DNA from: Lates calcarifer
Taxonomy: Eukaryota; Chordata; Actinopteri; Centropomidae
NCBI RefSeq assembly: GCF_001640805.2
Contig: NC_066833.1
Span: 9,738,473 to 9,802,472 of the forward strand
Length of the DNA stretch: 64,000 nt
Direction of reading: 5' to 3'
Shown: positions 26,022 to 39,653 of the stretch, piece after piece
How positions within the stretch are numbered: the first letter of the stretch is position 1
How the letters are laid out: each line of letters begins with the position of its first letter
Position numbers and translations under genes: made by a program
The notes under the pieces: generated by a model
Told to the model about the DNA's origin: nothing
The model's database searches: none
Seen by the model: the letters and a program-made list of their open reading frames with translations, nothing else

Positions 26022-26639
26022 CTGTTATTGATAACAAAAGGAGCAAAACAAGCACATTAGTGAACTCTTTTAACTCACACATGCTCAGTTGGATTACATT
26101 AACGCAGCTGTTCGCCGTTGTCAGGTGCGCCGCACCTGGAGAGGCCGCTTTCTATTTGTTTGATTGCATCGGCTGTTTCAGAATTGCGAGACCAACAGTT
26201 TGACTGAATTTATTAACCAACACACACTCTCAATTTAAACTCACAATAACAAACAAACAAACAAACAAAGCAGTCAATATTCAGCCTCCGTCAGGCCTTT
26301 TAAACCTGCTTGAAACAAAATGGAGCGCACGCTGGAGGCCGCGAGGCCTGCCGCTTTGTATACATTGTTGTGTTTTTGTGGTTAAAACATCCCACAGGTA
26401 TTCTCACCATCTGAATTTAATCCATTCAGAACTAATGCGAGTTTACAGCACTGTCCCTCTGAGCGACCACACACCACTCCGACATTTCCTTTGCTAAACT
26501 CTGAACTTGCATTTAAATACGGAGAATTCAACCAAAACACGACATTATGATGCAAAAGCCAGCGTTCCCACAGCGCAGTAAAGTTACACAATGTTTCTCT
26601 AAACAAACACAATACGTTACAAACTTTATGAGTCCAACA

Positions 26640-26960
26640 CGCACCGACACAGCTGACAGCGGACGGTAACTCGCGGCTAATTAAGAAGCTTTACAAACCT
26701 TTCTCCGTGAGTTTCCGAGCTCCTCCTGTCATTGAACGCGATCGTCCCGGTGTCTCTTCATTTTACCGAACATTTTAAACAAGGGCAGTTTCGTCGTTAA
26801 GCCCCCGGGGATTTAAATCTCGACCCCGCCATGGAACGTTGACACCGCGCTGAGTTCACCATGGTGTTTAAATTTCGGCGTCTGACGTCATCTCTTATAG
26901 TCGGAGGACGCATGCGCTTGATGCGTTAAAGGATTGCGGAGGGTCGTAAAAACCAAAACT
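26640..26960 (-). promoter_or_regulatory. CpG-rich promoter with consensus CRE
   Basis: A local CpG-rich island in otherwise AT-rich DNA contains a perfect TGACGTCA (26883-26890), the full CREB/ATF site, plus GC-rich flanks. A minus-strand first exon ending GGAGAAAG/GTTTGT is plausible just below it. Which gene it serves is unknown. Confidence 0.5.
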
Positions 26961-26964
26961 TTCC

Positions 26965-28515
26965 TCCTGCAGAAATGTTTGGTGCCTCGTCGAGCTTTGG
27001 AATATTATCGGGGCTCTGATCTACCACTGCCACAATGCTAGCGATATTTTACGGAGTTCAATTTGACAAGAGTTTTAAATTTAGTTTTAGTCAGAGATAA
27101 ATAGGAGGCATGGAGGCAGGTGATTGACAGATGATACGCGTGATGGTCAGTTTGTATAACAGTTTGAGGCTCATTATCTTGCCCAAGGATGCTGTAACGG
27201 ACTGGGTGACATGTTAGGGTTATGCTATAGTGTTACTGTGTTAAGACTGTTATGTTCAGCTAAGATAAAAACGGATTGTCACTGCAGATAATGAGTTTTC
27301 AAGGGGTCAGTGAATGTGTGATTATGCCTAGAGGGTATGGAGCCTGTCAGTCAACGCAGCCACCTATGACAGTGATTGGTGGGAGGTAGCATACTTGTGA
27401 TTGGCAGACTCAATTGAGCGTCAATTGATGTCAACTCGACAAGCAGACTGTAAAACTAGGTACCAAATAATTAATTTAGTTTAATCTAATTAAAATGTGC
27501 TGTATGATGGTAAATGTGTAAAAGTATGGAGTATTGTATAATGTGACAACCAACCACACTCACTTTCATAAACATTTATTGGCGTAAATATATTTATTTG
27601 ACATAAATATGTTGGCTTAAAGTTTACAGTCACTTAGAAGGTTATAAAAAAACAGAACTGGAAACCTTTCATAGATGACCCAGCTACTGAATTATTTAAA
27701 TTCTACATAAATACAGAAAGCTGTTGTTAGTACTCTCTATGTATCTTAAATATATGTTTTACAATAAAATCGAGATATGCACAAGCAGGTTGTACAACAT
27801 TTTTTTAAAAGTATTTTTTATATCCAGCTGTGAGTATGTGTGTATCACTGTGTATTAAAGTGTGTAACCCATGCCATGATTCCCATGCACAGCTGCAACG
27901 AACAAAATTGTTTTTTGTTTTATTTAACTTTAATTCCCTTGATATATTACATCAAACTGTAAATACAGCTATTTACATGAAAATACAACAGGATAATTTG
28001 GTTTAGATCAACTCAAAAAAACAAACATCTCACAAAAAATATCTGAAATAAAGACATTACCTTGTTTATCAATAGAGTACAAATACAAGAATTTTATGAT
28101 TAAATACATTCTTTTCATGGAAAATGCTTGGTGATAGCATTATTAATCAGAATAATTTCTACCTATCAGTCCAAACAAGCTACAATAAATTGATACAAAT
28201 GCATATGTTGATAGTCTCTGGGATACTAAAGCATCTTTAAAAGTCTTATTAGTAACTATTTGTCTGCTCTGTTTAAGATCATTTAGAACAGTATATTCTA
28301 ATCTGAATATTTTTGTTAAATCATGTGGGATATCTGTAAATGAGATGAGATGCACTTCAACCATTTATTCCCAGTAAGACCTTAAGTATGGCTGGGGTTT
28401 GGGATATTACCATACAGTATGTGCTGGTAATCAGGAAGACAAATGAATATACAGTTCATCAGGCGTGTGTTTCGCCTTGCAGTGGTGACTCTTTAAGATG
28501 TAAACAGACGTCTAC
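26965..28515. other. Intergenic and esyt3 3' UTR zone
   Basis: AT-rich with no exon evidence. The part next to 28519 should be esyt3 3' UTR; a minus-strand AATAAA (TTTATT, 27575-27580) is one candidate end, but others exist. No element recognised. Confidence 0.4.
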
Positions 28516-28518
28516 ATG

Positions 28519-31500
28519 CTAGCTGTATTTCTTCAGGCCTGGCAGTGTGAGCTCGTACCTAGAGAGGAAAGAGATGTCGAATATTCTTATATTTAAACTT
28601 GAATAAGTAATAACAAATAAGTAATGCAGTGCAGTATTAGTATTGACCAGAGAGGGCCTTTGCCTCCAACCAGATTTAAGGGCAAACAGTGGCTGCTTTC
28701 TTACTGAATGTTAGACAAGATTAGATGCTGGTTAAGGATTTTCTCTCTTGTACAAAGTAATGCCTGCAAGGAAATGTACACAGTTCTGGAGGGAAGTATG
28801 AATACTACTATTCAGCACTCTTCAGCTTAGATGTGATATAATACATCAAAGTCAACTTTGTGTCACATTCATAACAAAACACCAAGAAATATTTGCAACT
28901 ACTGTTTCATTTAAATCATAGAAAGTAGAAGTTGGGGATCGTACCAGTCTGTGGTGCCTTTTGTCAGATCCATCTGTGAAAGATCGATCAGCACCTGTGG
29001 ACAGAAGCAGAGGATGAACATTCAGTCAGTTATTCACACTGAATTTCAAACTGCAGCTGGACAACAGTAGCAGTGAAGACATTGGTTCTGTAACTTCTGT
29101 ATGAAATAAAAACTTTGACAACTCTGAAACACAGTGAAGCTGGAAATTTAGCCTTTGAAAACTTGTGTTACGAACAAAAAGACATGGTCCATCACAAGCA
29201 GCGTTAACTACCATGCCAATGTCCTTTCTCTCCCGTGTGTGGAACATTCTGTTGTTCTTCACCGCCACATCCAACTTCCTTGTTTGCGCTTCCTGAAGTG
29301 ACACGTCAAACTCAAAGCTGTGATGAAAGAAGGTTGGCAGAAAGATGCCAGGTTAAGTCTCAACCTCTGAACCTTTGATAAACAGTGTCTACATCAGGTC
29401 GGCAATCATAAAGCAACAGATAAAAAATGAGCTTACTTGTCATTGAAGACAGGATTGATTGTCCTCTTTTTGACATGTGTCTTCTTGCGGTGTCTCCAGG
29501 TTTGGTCGGGGAGCAAATACAGACGGACATAAGAGTCTGTGCCGTTGTCACTGCAGCGGAATAAGTTCCTGTAGGCAACACAAGGGGTTATCATAGCCAC
29601 TCCAACCTAGCCATATGACTTTCACTGTCACTCCATGAAAATAAAATCATTTGGTTCTTTTGTTACATTTGATTCAGTCACAGCACTCAAACCGAGTAAA
29701 TACAGAGGAATACCATCAAAATATTTCATCAAAGGTTCTGTTAATGTCGGTGCTGGCTTGCACTAGCAAGGCTGCCTTTTTCTGTTGTACCTGCAAGCAT
29801 CAACCAGAACGATGAGTTTGTTCCTCAGGCTGGTGTAGCGTACAGTCAGATGGATCTCCCCAAATGAACCCTGATGATTCCTAATGGCCCTATATGGATT
29901 AAAAAAAATTCTTTAATCACACTTTTATTACTGTTGTTAAAACACATGCTGTATAGGTCAGTGGAAGTCAGCACACTGAAAGTCATACACAGAAGTAAGC
30001 TCCACACTCACGCTGGGTATGGGGCTCCCTCTGAAAGGTCAAATCGTGACGAGGCGATGGAGTTCTCCGACAGCAGGCTGTGGGAGTCGTACCGACGCAT
30101 GTTTGCTGTGGCAGGAGATGACCGCAAGGTTTCGGAAGCCAAGAAAGAGCCACGGCGGTGAGCTAAATGATCTTCATTAGAGCCATTCTGGGAATCACCT
30201 GCTCGGATCGGAGACGAAGCTTGGGTATGGGGGATATTGTTGGAGGAAAGTGCTGGAGTGGTCACATATCCATTACTTCCTTGGCTGGTCTGTGGTTTAG
30301 CTTGTGGAGGATGATTGAGAGTAACCTTGGGTGGAGGCTTTTCCACAGCAAGAACCTATTGTGTGATTAGGGACAGAACGATGAGGACAAGCTCTCATTA
30401 ACTAGGTATTTGGTTATATTAAGTGAGTCTCTATGTACCCACCCTGAGCGTGGCCTTCAGTTTGATCTGGCTGTTTGCTCCAGAGCGCTCCAGCTGGAAG
30501 CGCTGGTCCAGTGTCATGTTGGAGGTGTTGAGGAGGCGACTCAGGGGCAACCTTAGGATGCCAAGCTGAGTCTTCTTCTCATGCTCTTTGACCTGAACCG
30601 CAAGAATACACAGAGATGTAAAAATAATATATAAGCAATGACGAAATTAAAGTCCATACCCCCCTGAAGATATTAGACTGACTGATGGAGGTCTAGGTCT
30701 CTTTTGTCAGTTTTCTAATGGGATAAATACATATATTTACACATAGAGATTCAGAAGGAACAACCCCCCCCCCCCGCCCAAAATTATTATTTCTAAATAT
30801 GAAGATTCTGATTAAAATCTGAGGCCTTCATTTTAGCAATGCCAGCTTTGTTGCAACTTATGGGCATAATGGTAGACCATCTTGGGGTCTGACCAGCTAC
30901 AGCTGAGTCATGTGTACAACACTATCTTACAAACCTGAACAGTGAGCTGCTGTGTTTTAACATTGTGCACAAAGAAGGTGAAGCCCTCCTCCCATACCGG
31001 GTCTTTAGATGCATATGCAACCTGTGGAAAGAAGACAATGAGTTGTTTTTGTTTTGAGTGTTGTGACACATTGCTACACTACAGACATGTATTTTTGTTA
31101 GTACAGCATTTCTGTCTGTCAGTGACATTCCTGCTCTCTTCTCCTGATACAACGTCATTATTTTAATGAATTAAAGATAAAATAGTGTTGAATATCATAA
31201 AATGAGAGCATTACCTTGCTTTTTTGAACTTCATTATCAATGGAAAATTCCACAAAGGAGTTGGGATTGGGAGTTTTCCTGGTGAGCTGAAAACAAATCA
31301 GTGTATGTGATAATCAATTATAACTACATAAATAAGTCTATGTTTCTGTCAGTATAAATATTAAAAACTCAGATCTGAGACAAAGGTAAAGAAGGGGTTG
31401 TAGAAGGGGAGTTTACTGAAATGTTATTTTGATACACAGTGGAGGAAATCTCAGGAACATTAAGGGATATTAGTTAGTAACTGGATGTATGTTCTGTGCT

Positions 31501-34500
31501 TGTTTCCCATGTAACACAATTCTGCCTTTTACTCATACAAAAGGAAACTATCAGCAAACTAATTCTGATGCCTTCCAGGTTGGGTAGGTTCTGCATTCCT
31601 CTCTCTAACACACTGCAGACAGAACACACCATCTGGACACGTAAAACAGATGTTTACACTGGCAAACAGAGAAGTAACCTTTCATTATGACTGAAGTATT
31701 CGAATGCTGCTGTATGGCTGGACCTCATTTTAACATTCCAGGATAATGAAACCTAAACGTGAGGAAATGCTGTGAATTCTGTCACTTCTTGGCTTTTCAC
31801 ATTGAGACTGTATTTCAACATATTGGCCAGCAGAGGGCGTTCAGAGGCAAAGGCTTCTGTTTACAAGTCATGTTAGGACACAATGACAGGAGAGAGGTTT
31901 GTTAAACAGGTCTGATCAAAACATTTCCTTGAAGAATTCCCACAGTTTGTTTGGAGCTGCCTAAATTACCACATCTTTACAAAAGAAAAAGGCTGAGTAG
32001 ATCAAATGTTAGTCACAGAAACTGTGAAGTTGTCTCTGACCTCAGTGGTAGTGATTGACTTGTCTGTAGCAATCTTAAATCCTAAGATTGTGCGTACAAT
32101 AGTGCACTGATTTAGTGATCATTTAGTTAACTCGAGCTCTACTCTGCATGTTTCTGTAGCCTGAGAAACTCACCCTGACCAAGCCTCAGGTAGAGGAGGA
32201 AAGCTAGCCACACGAACACCAGCTGATAATAACACACCCACGTAAAATGACAGACATGCACCAGACAAACGGGAAATACCGGCTATGAGCAGGGGCGTGT
32301 ACACCTATGTACACCAACAGAAAGTATCTGGTGTGATTGAGGCTTTCGTCTGACATCAAGACACAAGAAGGACGATCAACTGTACGGCAGTAAAGTGAGA
32401 GACAACACACAATCCTGAAATACCTTTCAAATGTACTACATTTTACAGGAATATGGTTTCTCAAGAGAAATCAAAAACCAAACAATAAATGCCCCAGAAG
32501 TATTTGACAACCCATAATGTATATAGCCATATGCAGCCACTTCACACTCTGTGGTGAATGCCCAGTGATAAAACCTTTGTACAAACAGGTTCTGCAGGAG
32601 GAGGGGTTGAGCCTCTGCATACCAAAGATCCCTGGATTAAGTGTCATCATATGCCTGTGTTAAATCAAGTAAAATCTGATATCTTAGGAGCAGTTTGGTT
32701 CCTCTGGCAACAGTTAGAGCACAGTCTTTATGTAACTCTAAGCTTTAAAAGCTCTCATCTTACCCGAACTTCCTTTGCATGCTTTTGATGTTTTTGATTC
32801 TCTGTGATCTCGCTGTGGTTTTTCTGGTGATGAACACAAAAATACACATCAGATTTAAGCAGCATTTGTTTATCCATGCTGAGTCAGTCCCAGTTAGAAG
32901 TCACTTACTGGAAGGTTTGAGGCATTGTCCAGATACACTGCAAGCATTGCACAAGCAAAGCCATCTGTAGACTGGGAGAGAGCAATACAATTAATAATGC
33001 TGGTAACGAAGTTTAACACAAGGAAGTTGAACAAGATCCTGATGGCAGTGAATAAACAGTGTTAAACACTGAGATTTAAGCAACACTGGGGCTACTGCAC
33101 CTCACTCAGCAGGCTGGGGTCAGTCTTCAGCGAGAACCACTGGAGCTTGAGATGAACTTCTCCCTTCTGGATGTCTTTCAGAGGAAACCACTACAACGGC
33201 CAACAGAGAGAGATTCATTAATCAACATGAGAGTCATATAAAGACTTTATTTAGATAGAAAACTGGTAAAAGTGGTTTCCATTCTTGAAATTTTATTAAT
33301 GCAAACTCTCAGGATATTTTGTAAGGAATAAAAACAGTAGGAAATAATAAGATCCTGTAGCTCTACCAATCATTTTGTGAATAACATTTTGTTTCTACAG
33401 CAGAGTAAAAACTAGGTACAACTAACTTTTTGTAGCATAACCACAACACTGAATAAAAGCTCACCTGATCCATTTCTTTCTCTCTCTTCACCTCTCCGAA
33501 ATCAAGGTGATACCTACACAGAAAGGCCATGTGTCATAATAACATAAAAACACCATATGTAATTGTATTTTTGCCATATTATACATCAACAGCTGTGTTC
33601 TCTAAAAACATGTTTGTACAAGCTACCATTTGTATACTATTTGCAATCACTAACTATATTTAGTGTTAAAGTTGACCCAACACATGAGGGTACAAAACCT
33701 GTGTCATCATTTAGCATATGGTTATGGCTGACTCTCAAGTTCCACCCAAGTTCCTATTAATCTATTCACGAACTCTGAGTTTGCTTCTCCCAGGAAAGTC
33801 ATTAAACTGAAGATAATCATAACCAATAAAATAATACATAAAAATCAAGCTAATAATGGTATTTATACATATTTGTTTCCTTGGGTTTTGTTAAGTAGTG
33901 TCACGGAGGGAAATGTAGAGCAGTGAGTGATAAAATCTCATGACTGGTATGTAGCGCAGTGAATACATGCGACTCAAAATGTGTTATTTCTACTTGTTAG
34001 TGTTGTAATTAGATAGCATCTTACCTTCCAAGGAAATCATCTTTATCTGTGTCCTCATCATATAGCTCCACCTCCAACTCTTGCCCCGGGGCCTCATGGA
34101 TGACAAACTGACACAGATAAAGAAAAAGAGGATGTTTATAGAGTCTTTCAGATGGCAGAGTTATGCCCCAGCTCAGCACACCTAACTTAGAGAAAAGCTT
34201 TAAAGGATTACACGTAGTAAATGAGATCTTAGAAGATGAGCATCACATCTGAAAGTGCAAGTAAACTGTTAAAAAGTAAACAGAGCTGGGGGCAACCTCA
34301 GTTTTCAAACAATGAGCTGCTAACAGTGATTTAAGAAGCTCATCAGTGCAACCTGTGACAGAAAGTATTTGCCTTAAGCTCTGCCTTTCACAAACAAGGG
34401 AATGTGTGATGGATTTTTTTTTGTTTTGAATTCCAGAAAAAATGAAAAATTAAAAGGTTCAGAGAAACAATCTTAATCATTTTTCATCATGCCTTTGTAA

Positions 34501-37500
34501 GTTTATCCAGGAGGTTTCTTTTCTGTAAATTACCTCGTGCACTTCATTCCATTTTGGGTTCAAATTCTCTTTGATGGTCTTGCTTTTGAAATGTCGGTTG
34601 CCGACCCTGACTATTGCGTAGGGGTCTGATTTGCCTTTCACCATACCCATCATGTATGTATCCTTAGCCACCAGGTCTCTGGCCTCTATCAGGTGGACCC
34701 TAACCACACCCTGAGGAGCAGAAAGATTTAAACATTGTCATTATACCTGAATTTATAAAAGGCAAAACAACATCAAAATGTATCTGTTTAAAATATGTAG
34801 CGACATTTAAAAAATACAAGTGACTGCAGTTAAGAAAGTGAAGGTAATGGCTGATATGGAAATGTTAAAGCATGTCTTACATACACGAGGTAGTGGGAAC
34901 CTCATCTGATCCACTTTGACCTGGTCTATGAGGGGAAAACACATACGATTGGGCAACACCATGAGCGAAGCAATGATGTCCATGATGGTGTCCTCAGACA
35001 ACGAACTGGAAGGGGACAGATACCAACGAGACCAGAAGGATTTACAACCATAAAACCAAACAGCAACGTGTTGAAGAGACCATTAAGACTCGGTGGAGAC
35101 TAACCTGAAAGCAGGACTGTCCAAAAGGTTGGTCATTCCAGTCCAGTTGATTTCTAGGGTCTGAAACAAAAGAGTATTAAACATGAAAAATCACATAGCT
35201 TCAGGTCACAACAAGATTATGAAAATATCTGAGAGCACTCACTGGCCGGCGAATGAAAAAAAAGGTGACTCCTCCAACAAGTGGTACTTGACCAATAAGG
35301 GGCTCCAAAATAACCCTAATCATCCCCTTGAGCTGGAAGATTCAGGACAGTTTTTTACAGAGAAACAAAGCACACACAGTATGACGAGGATAAGTGTAAC
35401 AGACAAATGAGACGCTCACTTTAAGTCCCTTGATACCAGCTGTGATTGGTGGTTTCACTTCGGCGTCAATATCCACGTCACCCTCGTAACTGCAAAGTGA
35501 ACAGTGCCGGTGAGAGGTAAGTGACTGCAGGGAAAAATAACACCTAATGGCAAGCCAGACACAGGTCTGAAGTGAAGAATATGTCCAGCTAACCTTATAT
35601 TCATGTCCAGAATCACCTCCTTCTGATCCACTTCATGGGTGTAGACTTTCATCCCAGTGATCTTGACAGGCTGGAATTAGGGAAATGTTTTAAAGGAAAC
35701 TCATAAACCTCCTTTAAAGGTGCAACATGTACAGTCAGTGTTAGCATTAACAGCTGTTTACTTACCGGTCTAGAAGAAACATTCCAAGTTAAGCATCAAC
35801 ACACTAATGACAACTCTTGTTTTGCTTCCATTTTTATCAATTCTTTTCTTCTACTGAAGTTACCATGCTAACCAGCTAGCTTGCAATAGTGAATCACTGT
35901 AGTGTTCAGTCTGTCTTCAGTCCAACATGAGAGAATGAAGAAGTAGCTCTGTCCAGATGATGCATTCTAACGGCTGAGGTTCTTGGTTAGATATCAGTTG
36001 TTAATGCTAATGTTAGCAGTGTAGTGATAGCAAAAACGTACATATAGCACCTTTAAAGTAAATCACACCAATGTACTTTGTTTTACAGAACATGCAGCCA
36101 GTTAAACCAAAATATTTGTTTACTCTTTAACTGAACACAGGAATATTCAGGAGGATTTAAATGGATTTGATAATGGCAGACAGAAAGATGTAACTATAAC
36201 TCACTATGTGTCCAAAGTGGACCTTTGTAAAAGTGAACATCTTGAGTGCAGGGTTGGAGAGCCTGACAACCGGCTGGATGTTTTCTTTAAGGAGCTTTTC
36301 CATGAACATCCCAAAGAAAGGCCAGGCCTGCACCAACACCTGGATACATGACAAAACAGAGGTTGTGAGAACGCCTTGGTCCCACGCCTTGATCAAACAA
36401 CAAATATAATTTAACCTGTTCTATTAAACAGAGGGAATGCTTAAAGGCACCCTGCATCAAACTGTTCCTAAACCCTTTCTTAAGGTACAGTCTGACACCG
36501 ATGTATGAACTGTAATAACTCTTTTTTAAATACTGTACCTTGTTAACCCAGTCAACTTTCTCAACATCAGGGAAATTAACCTGAAAAACAAAACATGATA
36601 ATTAAGTTAGAGGTGGTTCTAATTTCCAGTTTGTAGTAATCACAGAGCTTGTTATCATTAATGAGCCCAGATGGCACAGTTGCATGCATGATGGTGGTGA
36701 TGGTGAGGATCACGTTGCTCATAAAGTTATTGTTTATGCTGTTAAAATAATGTGGATCATTTTATTTTTGATTATTAATTGTTCATCATGCAAATTATAA
36801 AACACCTTATGAGTGAATTGAGTCAATATAAAACCTGTCACATGAAAAAAGGTCTTTCTGGTGGATGCAACTCAGTAGAAATTATGCATTTAAAAAAAAA
36901 ATATTTCCATTTCATTGTAACACGATGGTGGAAATTGTAAAAGTGGAGCGGGAGAAGCGGAGAGGCACGGCAGGAATTTTTTTTTGGGGGGCTTACCAAG
37001 GCTTTTTTGCAGCATCAAAACTGTGGACTGTAACAGAGGTTTGGAATCATCGATCTGATATCCACCCATTATATCCCAATAAACCCTCAGTGGGTTCTGC
37101 CTACAATGCTAAAGAGGGAAAACTGACCCAAAATTCAAGGTACATTTGTTTTCAAGACCTATAAATGGGGTAACAGAGTGGAAAACACAAACATGCATGT
37201 CTTGAGTTGATATTGTGCATGAGTTAAAACTTGTATTTTAGGTTTTAAACCATCATCATCTTGAGTTGCCCCCAACGGTTAAATCTGTATACTGTACATG
37301 TCACATTCCTCTGACATTAGAAGAACCCGTCTTATTGTCTCTTCCCTCTCAGGTCCCATGAGTCACTGATTTGAGTGGGTGTGGTGTAATCAGATGTGAA
37401 GAGGCCAAACCTCCTGCAAAATAACAGCACATTTGGATGGCTTAACCCTCTTCTGAGTATGGGCAGGTCTGCCCGAGTCTGGTATGTCATGCAAATAAAG

Positions 37501-38082
37501 TGCATTGCTGTCAAGGCAACGGTCAAAGTGTGTAAGGCTTGTTTCAGGACACAAGTTGGCTGCAATGTAGAGTTGTTTCGTTTGACCAACCAAGGGTTTG
37601 ACGTCCAGTGTCAAATACCTTTCCTGCCTGGTTCCCTTAAGAAGACAGATTTACCCCAGATAAGCTCCTCAGTGACAAACTGTACAAGTCTGTCATGGTC
37701 CTGTATCACACATAAACTCAATACATACCCATGATGCCATCTGTAAAGTGTTATGCAGCTCCTTGTTGATCACATGTGTTTCATTGTCCACAAAGTCGAT
37801 CGCGGTTCCGATCCGGGCGTCTTTCCACTGGCGATTTTTCTTCCACCAGGTGATCATCACCATGCACAGCAGTACCCAGCTGATACTGAGGCCCAGGTAC
37901 CCTGTCAGATACACCGGGTAGAAGACGAACACGGCTCTCCCGAAGTACACGAGGAACTCCATCAGGATGCGGTTGACAGCGGAGGTGCTCAGCTTCTCCG
38001 TGCTGCCGTGGATCGACAGGCTCTCCCCGAGCCCCGCTCCCTCCGCCGGGCCGCTCGGGTGCATCTGTCCGGCGGATGCCAT
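28519..38082 (-). CDS. esyt3: Extended synaptotagmin-3
   Basis: ER-anchored lipid-transfer tether at ER-plasma membrane contacts. Twenty-three exons: 37729-38082, 36539-36580, 36205-36339, 35594-35670, 35420-35489, 35243-35332, 35105-35160, 34885-35005, 34534-34710, 34025-34107, 33465-33513, 33101-33190, 32909-32971, 32764-32823, 31215-31286, 30935-31021, 30443-30592, 30012-30355, 29791-29889, 29437-29568, 29212-29317, 28945-28994, 28519-28558. All phases close, giving 848 aa. Residues ~45-81 form the ER membrane hairpin (YLGLSISWVLL); ~118-300 the SMP lipid-binding domain; C2A ~315-445 keeps KGKSDPY and DEDTDKDDFLG, the Asp-rich calcium loops; C2B ~450-590 lacks them; a Ser/Pro linker ~592-706 precedes C2C. 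Three C2 domains and the SENSIASSRFDLSEG/GEIHLTVRY junction favour ESYT3 over ESYT1/2. Start ATG opens MASAGQMHPSG. Confidence 0.88.
35712..36058. mobile_element. MITE-like element inside an esyt3 intron
   Basis: The ends are inverted repeats: CTTTAAAGGTGCAACATGTAC at the left and the reverse complement of CTTTAAAGGTGCTATATGTAC at the right, matching at 18 of 21 positions. The ~347-bp body has no ORF. This is the structure of a small non-autonomous DNA transposon, in the intron between esyt3 exons 36205-36339 and 35594-35670. Confidence 0.65.
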
Positions 38083-38099
38083 CGGGGCGGACTCCCGCT

Positions 38100-39200
38100 G
38101 GGACCCGGTTCTAAAGGTCCAAAAGAGTTGTTAACGTTCACTTTCAGAGCAAATTTGTGTTTTGGTTGTTTCGGCTCACTTTAACGCGGTTTTCCAAAAA
38201 GAAAGAAAACAGAGGAACCTGGCAGCTGAACTCACTGTGGGTGTAGTGGTAAAATGAGCCGTGGTTGTCTTGAAACTTCCGGGTTTGAAACTCCCAAAAC
38301 ACAGGTAGGTACACCTGAGCCCATGGGTGGGAAGCGTGAGCAACAATAAAGGAATTCCATCTTAAAAATGAATGCGAATAAAAACCTAATAGTATATGAG
38401 AACATGTGTTTTTTACATCCTTAATTTATTCAGATATTAGATTTTTTTTTTTTTACTTCAAAGCGTTCACACATTTTTATGTAATGAACTCCTGGGATAT
38501 TCCTGTATCAGATAGGATATCTGCCCAAACCATCGCTACATTATCAAATAATACTGGTGTAGTCATTCTATCATCTGTAAAACACAAAATCTCAACCCTT
38601 TTTTAAATATCTTGGCATCAGGAGGGAGAGGTGGACACATGTGCAGTATGACCTGTAGATGGAGTCAGAGAGTTAAACAGAAGCTCTGATTTTACTAGAG
38701 CTCTGTCATAAGGTCTGTGATTTCCTGGTCTGCCTGAAACGCTGTCTCACAAGTTTTGGAAGTGAAAATCCACATGCAAACAAATGAGAGCTTATACGTT
38801 AAAGTGAACTGAAAGATGAGAGAAAGTTGACATCAATGCAAGGGCCTGAAAAGGTTTTAGAATATTAAGTCAATACATTTTTACTAATAATCTGTTGTTG
38901 TTTTTTATTTTAAATGTAATGGATCTCTACAAACTTGAATGCATTTATAGAAAAGCAAAGCTACTTATTGTCCTGGAGAAAAGTGATAAAACTCTGGGTT
39001 AATATTCAAACTTTTATAGTAAAAGTTTGTGTTTCTGAAGAATGGAAACTGCTCAGATGATTAAAGAAGTGTGGTCAGTGCTTGAACACGAATGCTGCTC
39101 TATACTCTACAAGACCAAAAGTGTATAAAAACATAAAGCTTTAAGTAATTAACTTTACATTAAATATACAGAAAACAGTCAACTTATTAGTGTGTTTATG
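38100..39200. other. Intergenic between esyt3 promoter and parp14 3' end
   Basis: No exon evidence. The first ~250 bp should hold the esyt3 5' UTR and promoter. The rest is AT-rich and unremarkable. Confidence 0.4.
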
Positions 39201-39206
39201 TAAACC

Positions 39207-39212
39207 TTTATT
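39207..39212 (-). terminator. Probable parp14 polyadenylation signal
   Basis: TTTATT on the plus strand is AATAAA on the minus strand, about 440 bp after the parp14 stop at 39654. Other signals cannot be excluded. Confidence 0.4.
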
Positions 39213-39653
39213 TTTTCACTTGTTTACAGGAACAGCAGTTAACTTTCATTTTTCCTTTCAAAACCAAAAGTGATTGTTAACCTGATTTACACATGCAGAC
39301 AAAGACAGGCTTTAGTTATCACAGGATTTCCTGGATGACTTTCCATCAGCCTCTAAGCTCTGGGTACAATGTTTTGTGCAATTAAACAGTACATAACATA
39401 CAGGCCACCTTTTCTTTCCAGTGTTAAATTTCTTCTTGTATGATCAGACATTTTCAAGGCACTACATGGGTGTGATTACTAGTATCTGACCCTTGAGTAT
39501 TACTGACTACATGTAAACAAGAAAAGACTTACACTGTTAAGTAGATGGGAAATCAATAACATTAATCAGCTGATGATAAAAACAGTTCCTTAATTTTGTG
39601 AGGCAGTGTAAAATGCAAGTAAATTGTTTCTGTTATCTCAGTGCATAGTTGCG

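Noticed and set aside
16000..27000. Endogenous retrovirus or autonomous transposon
   Set aside because: No gag/pol, reverse transcriptase, integrase or transposase-like motif was seen on either strand.
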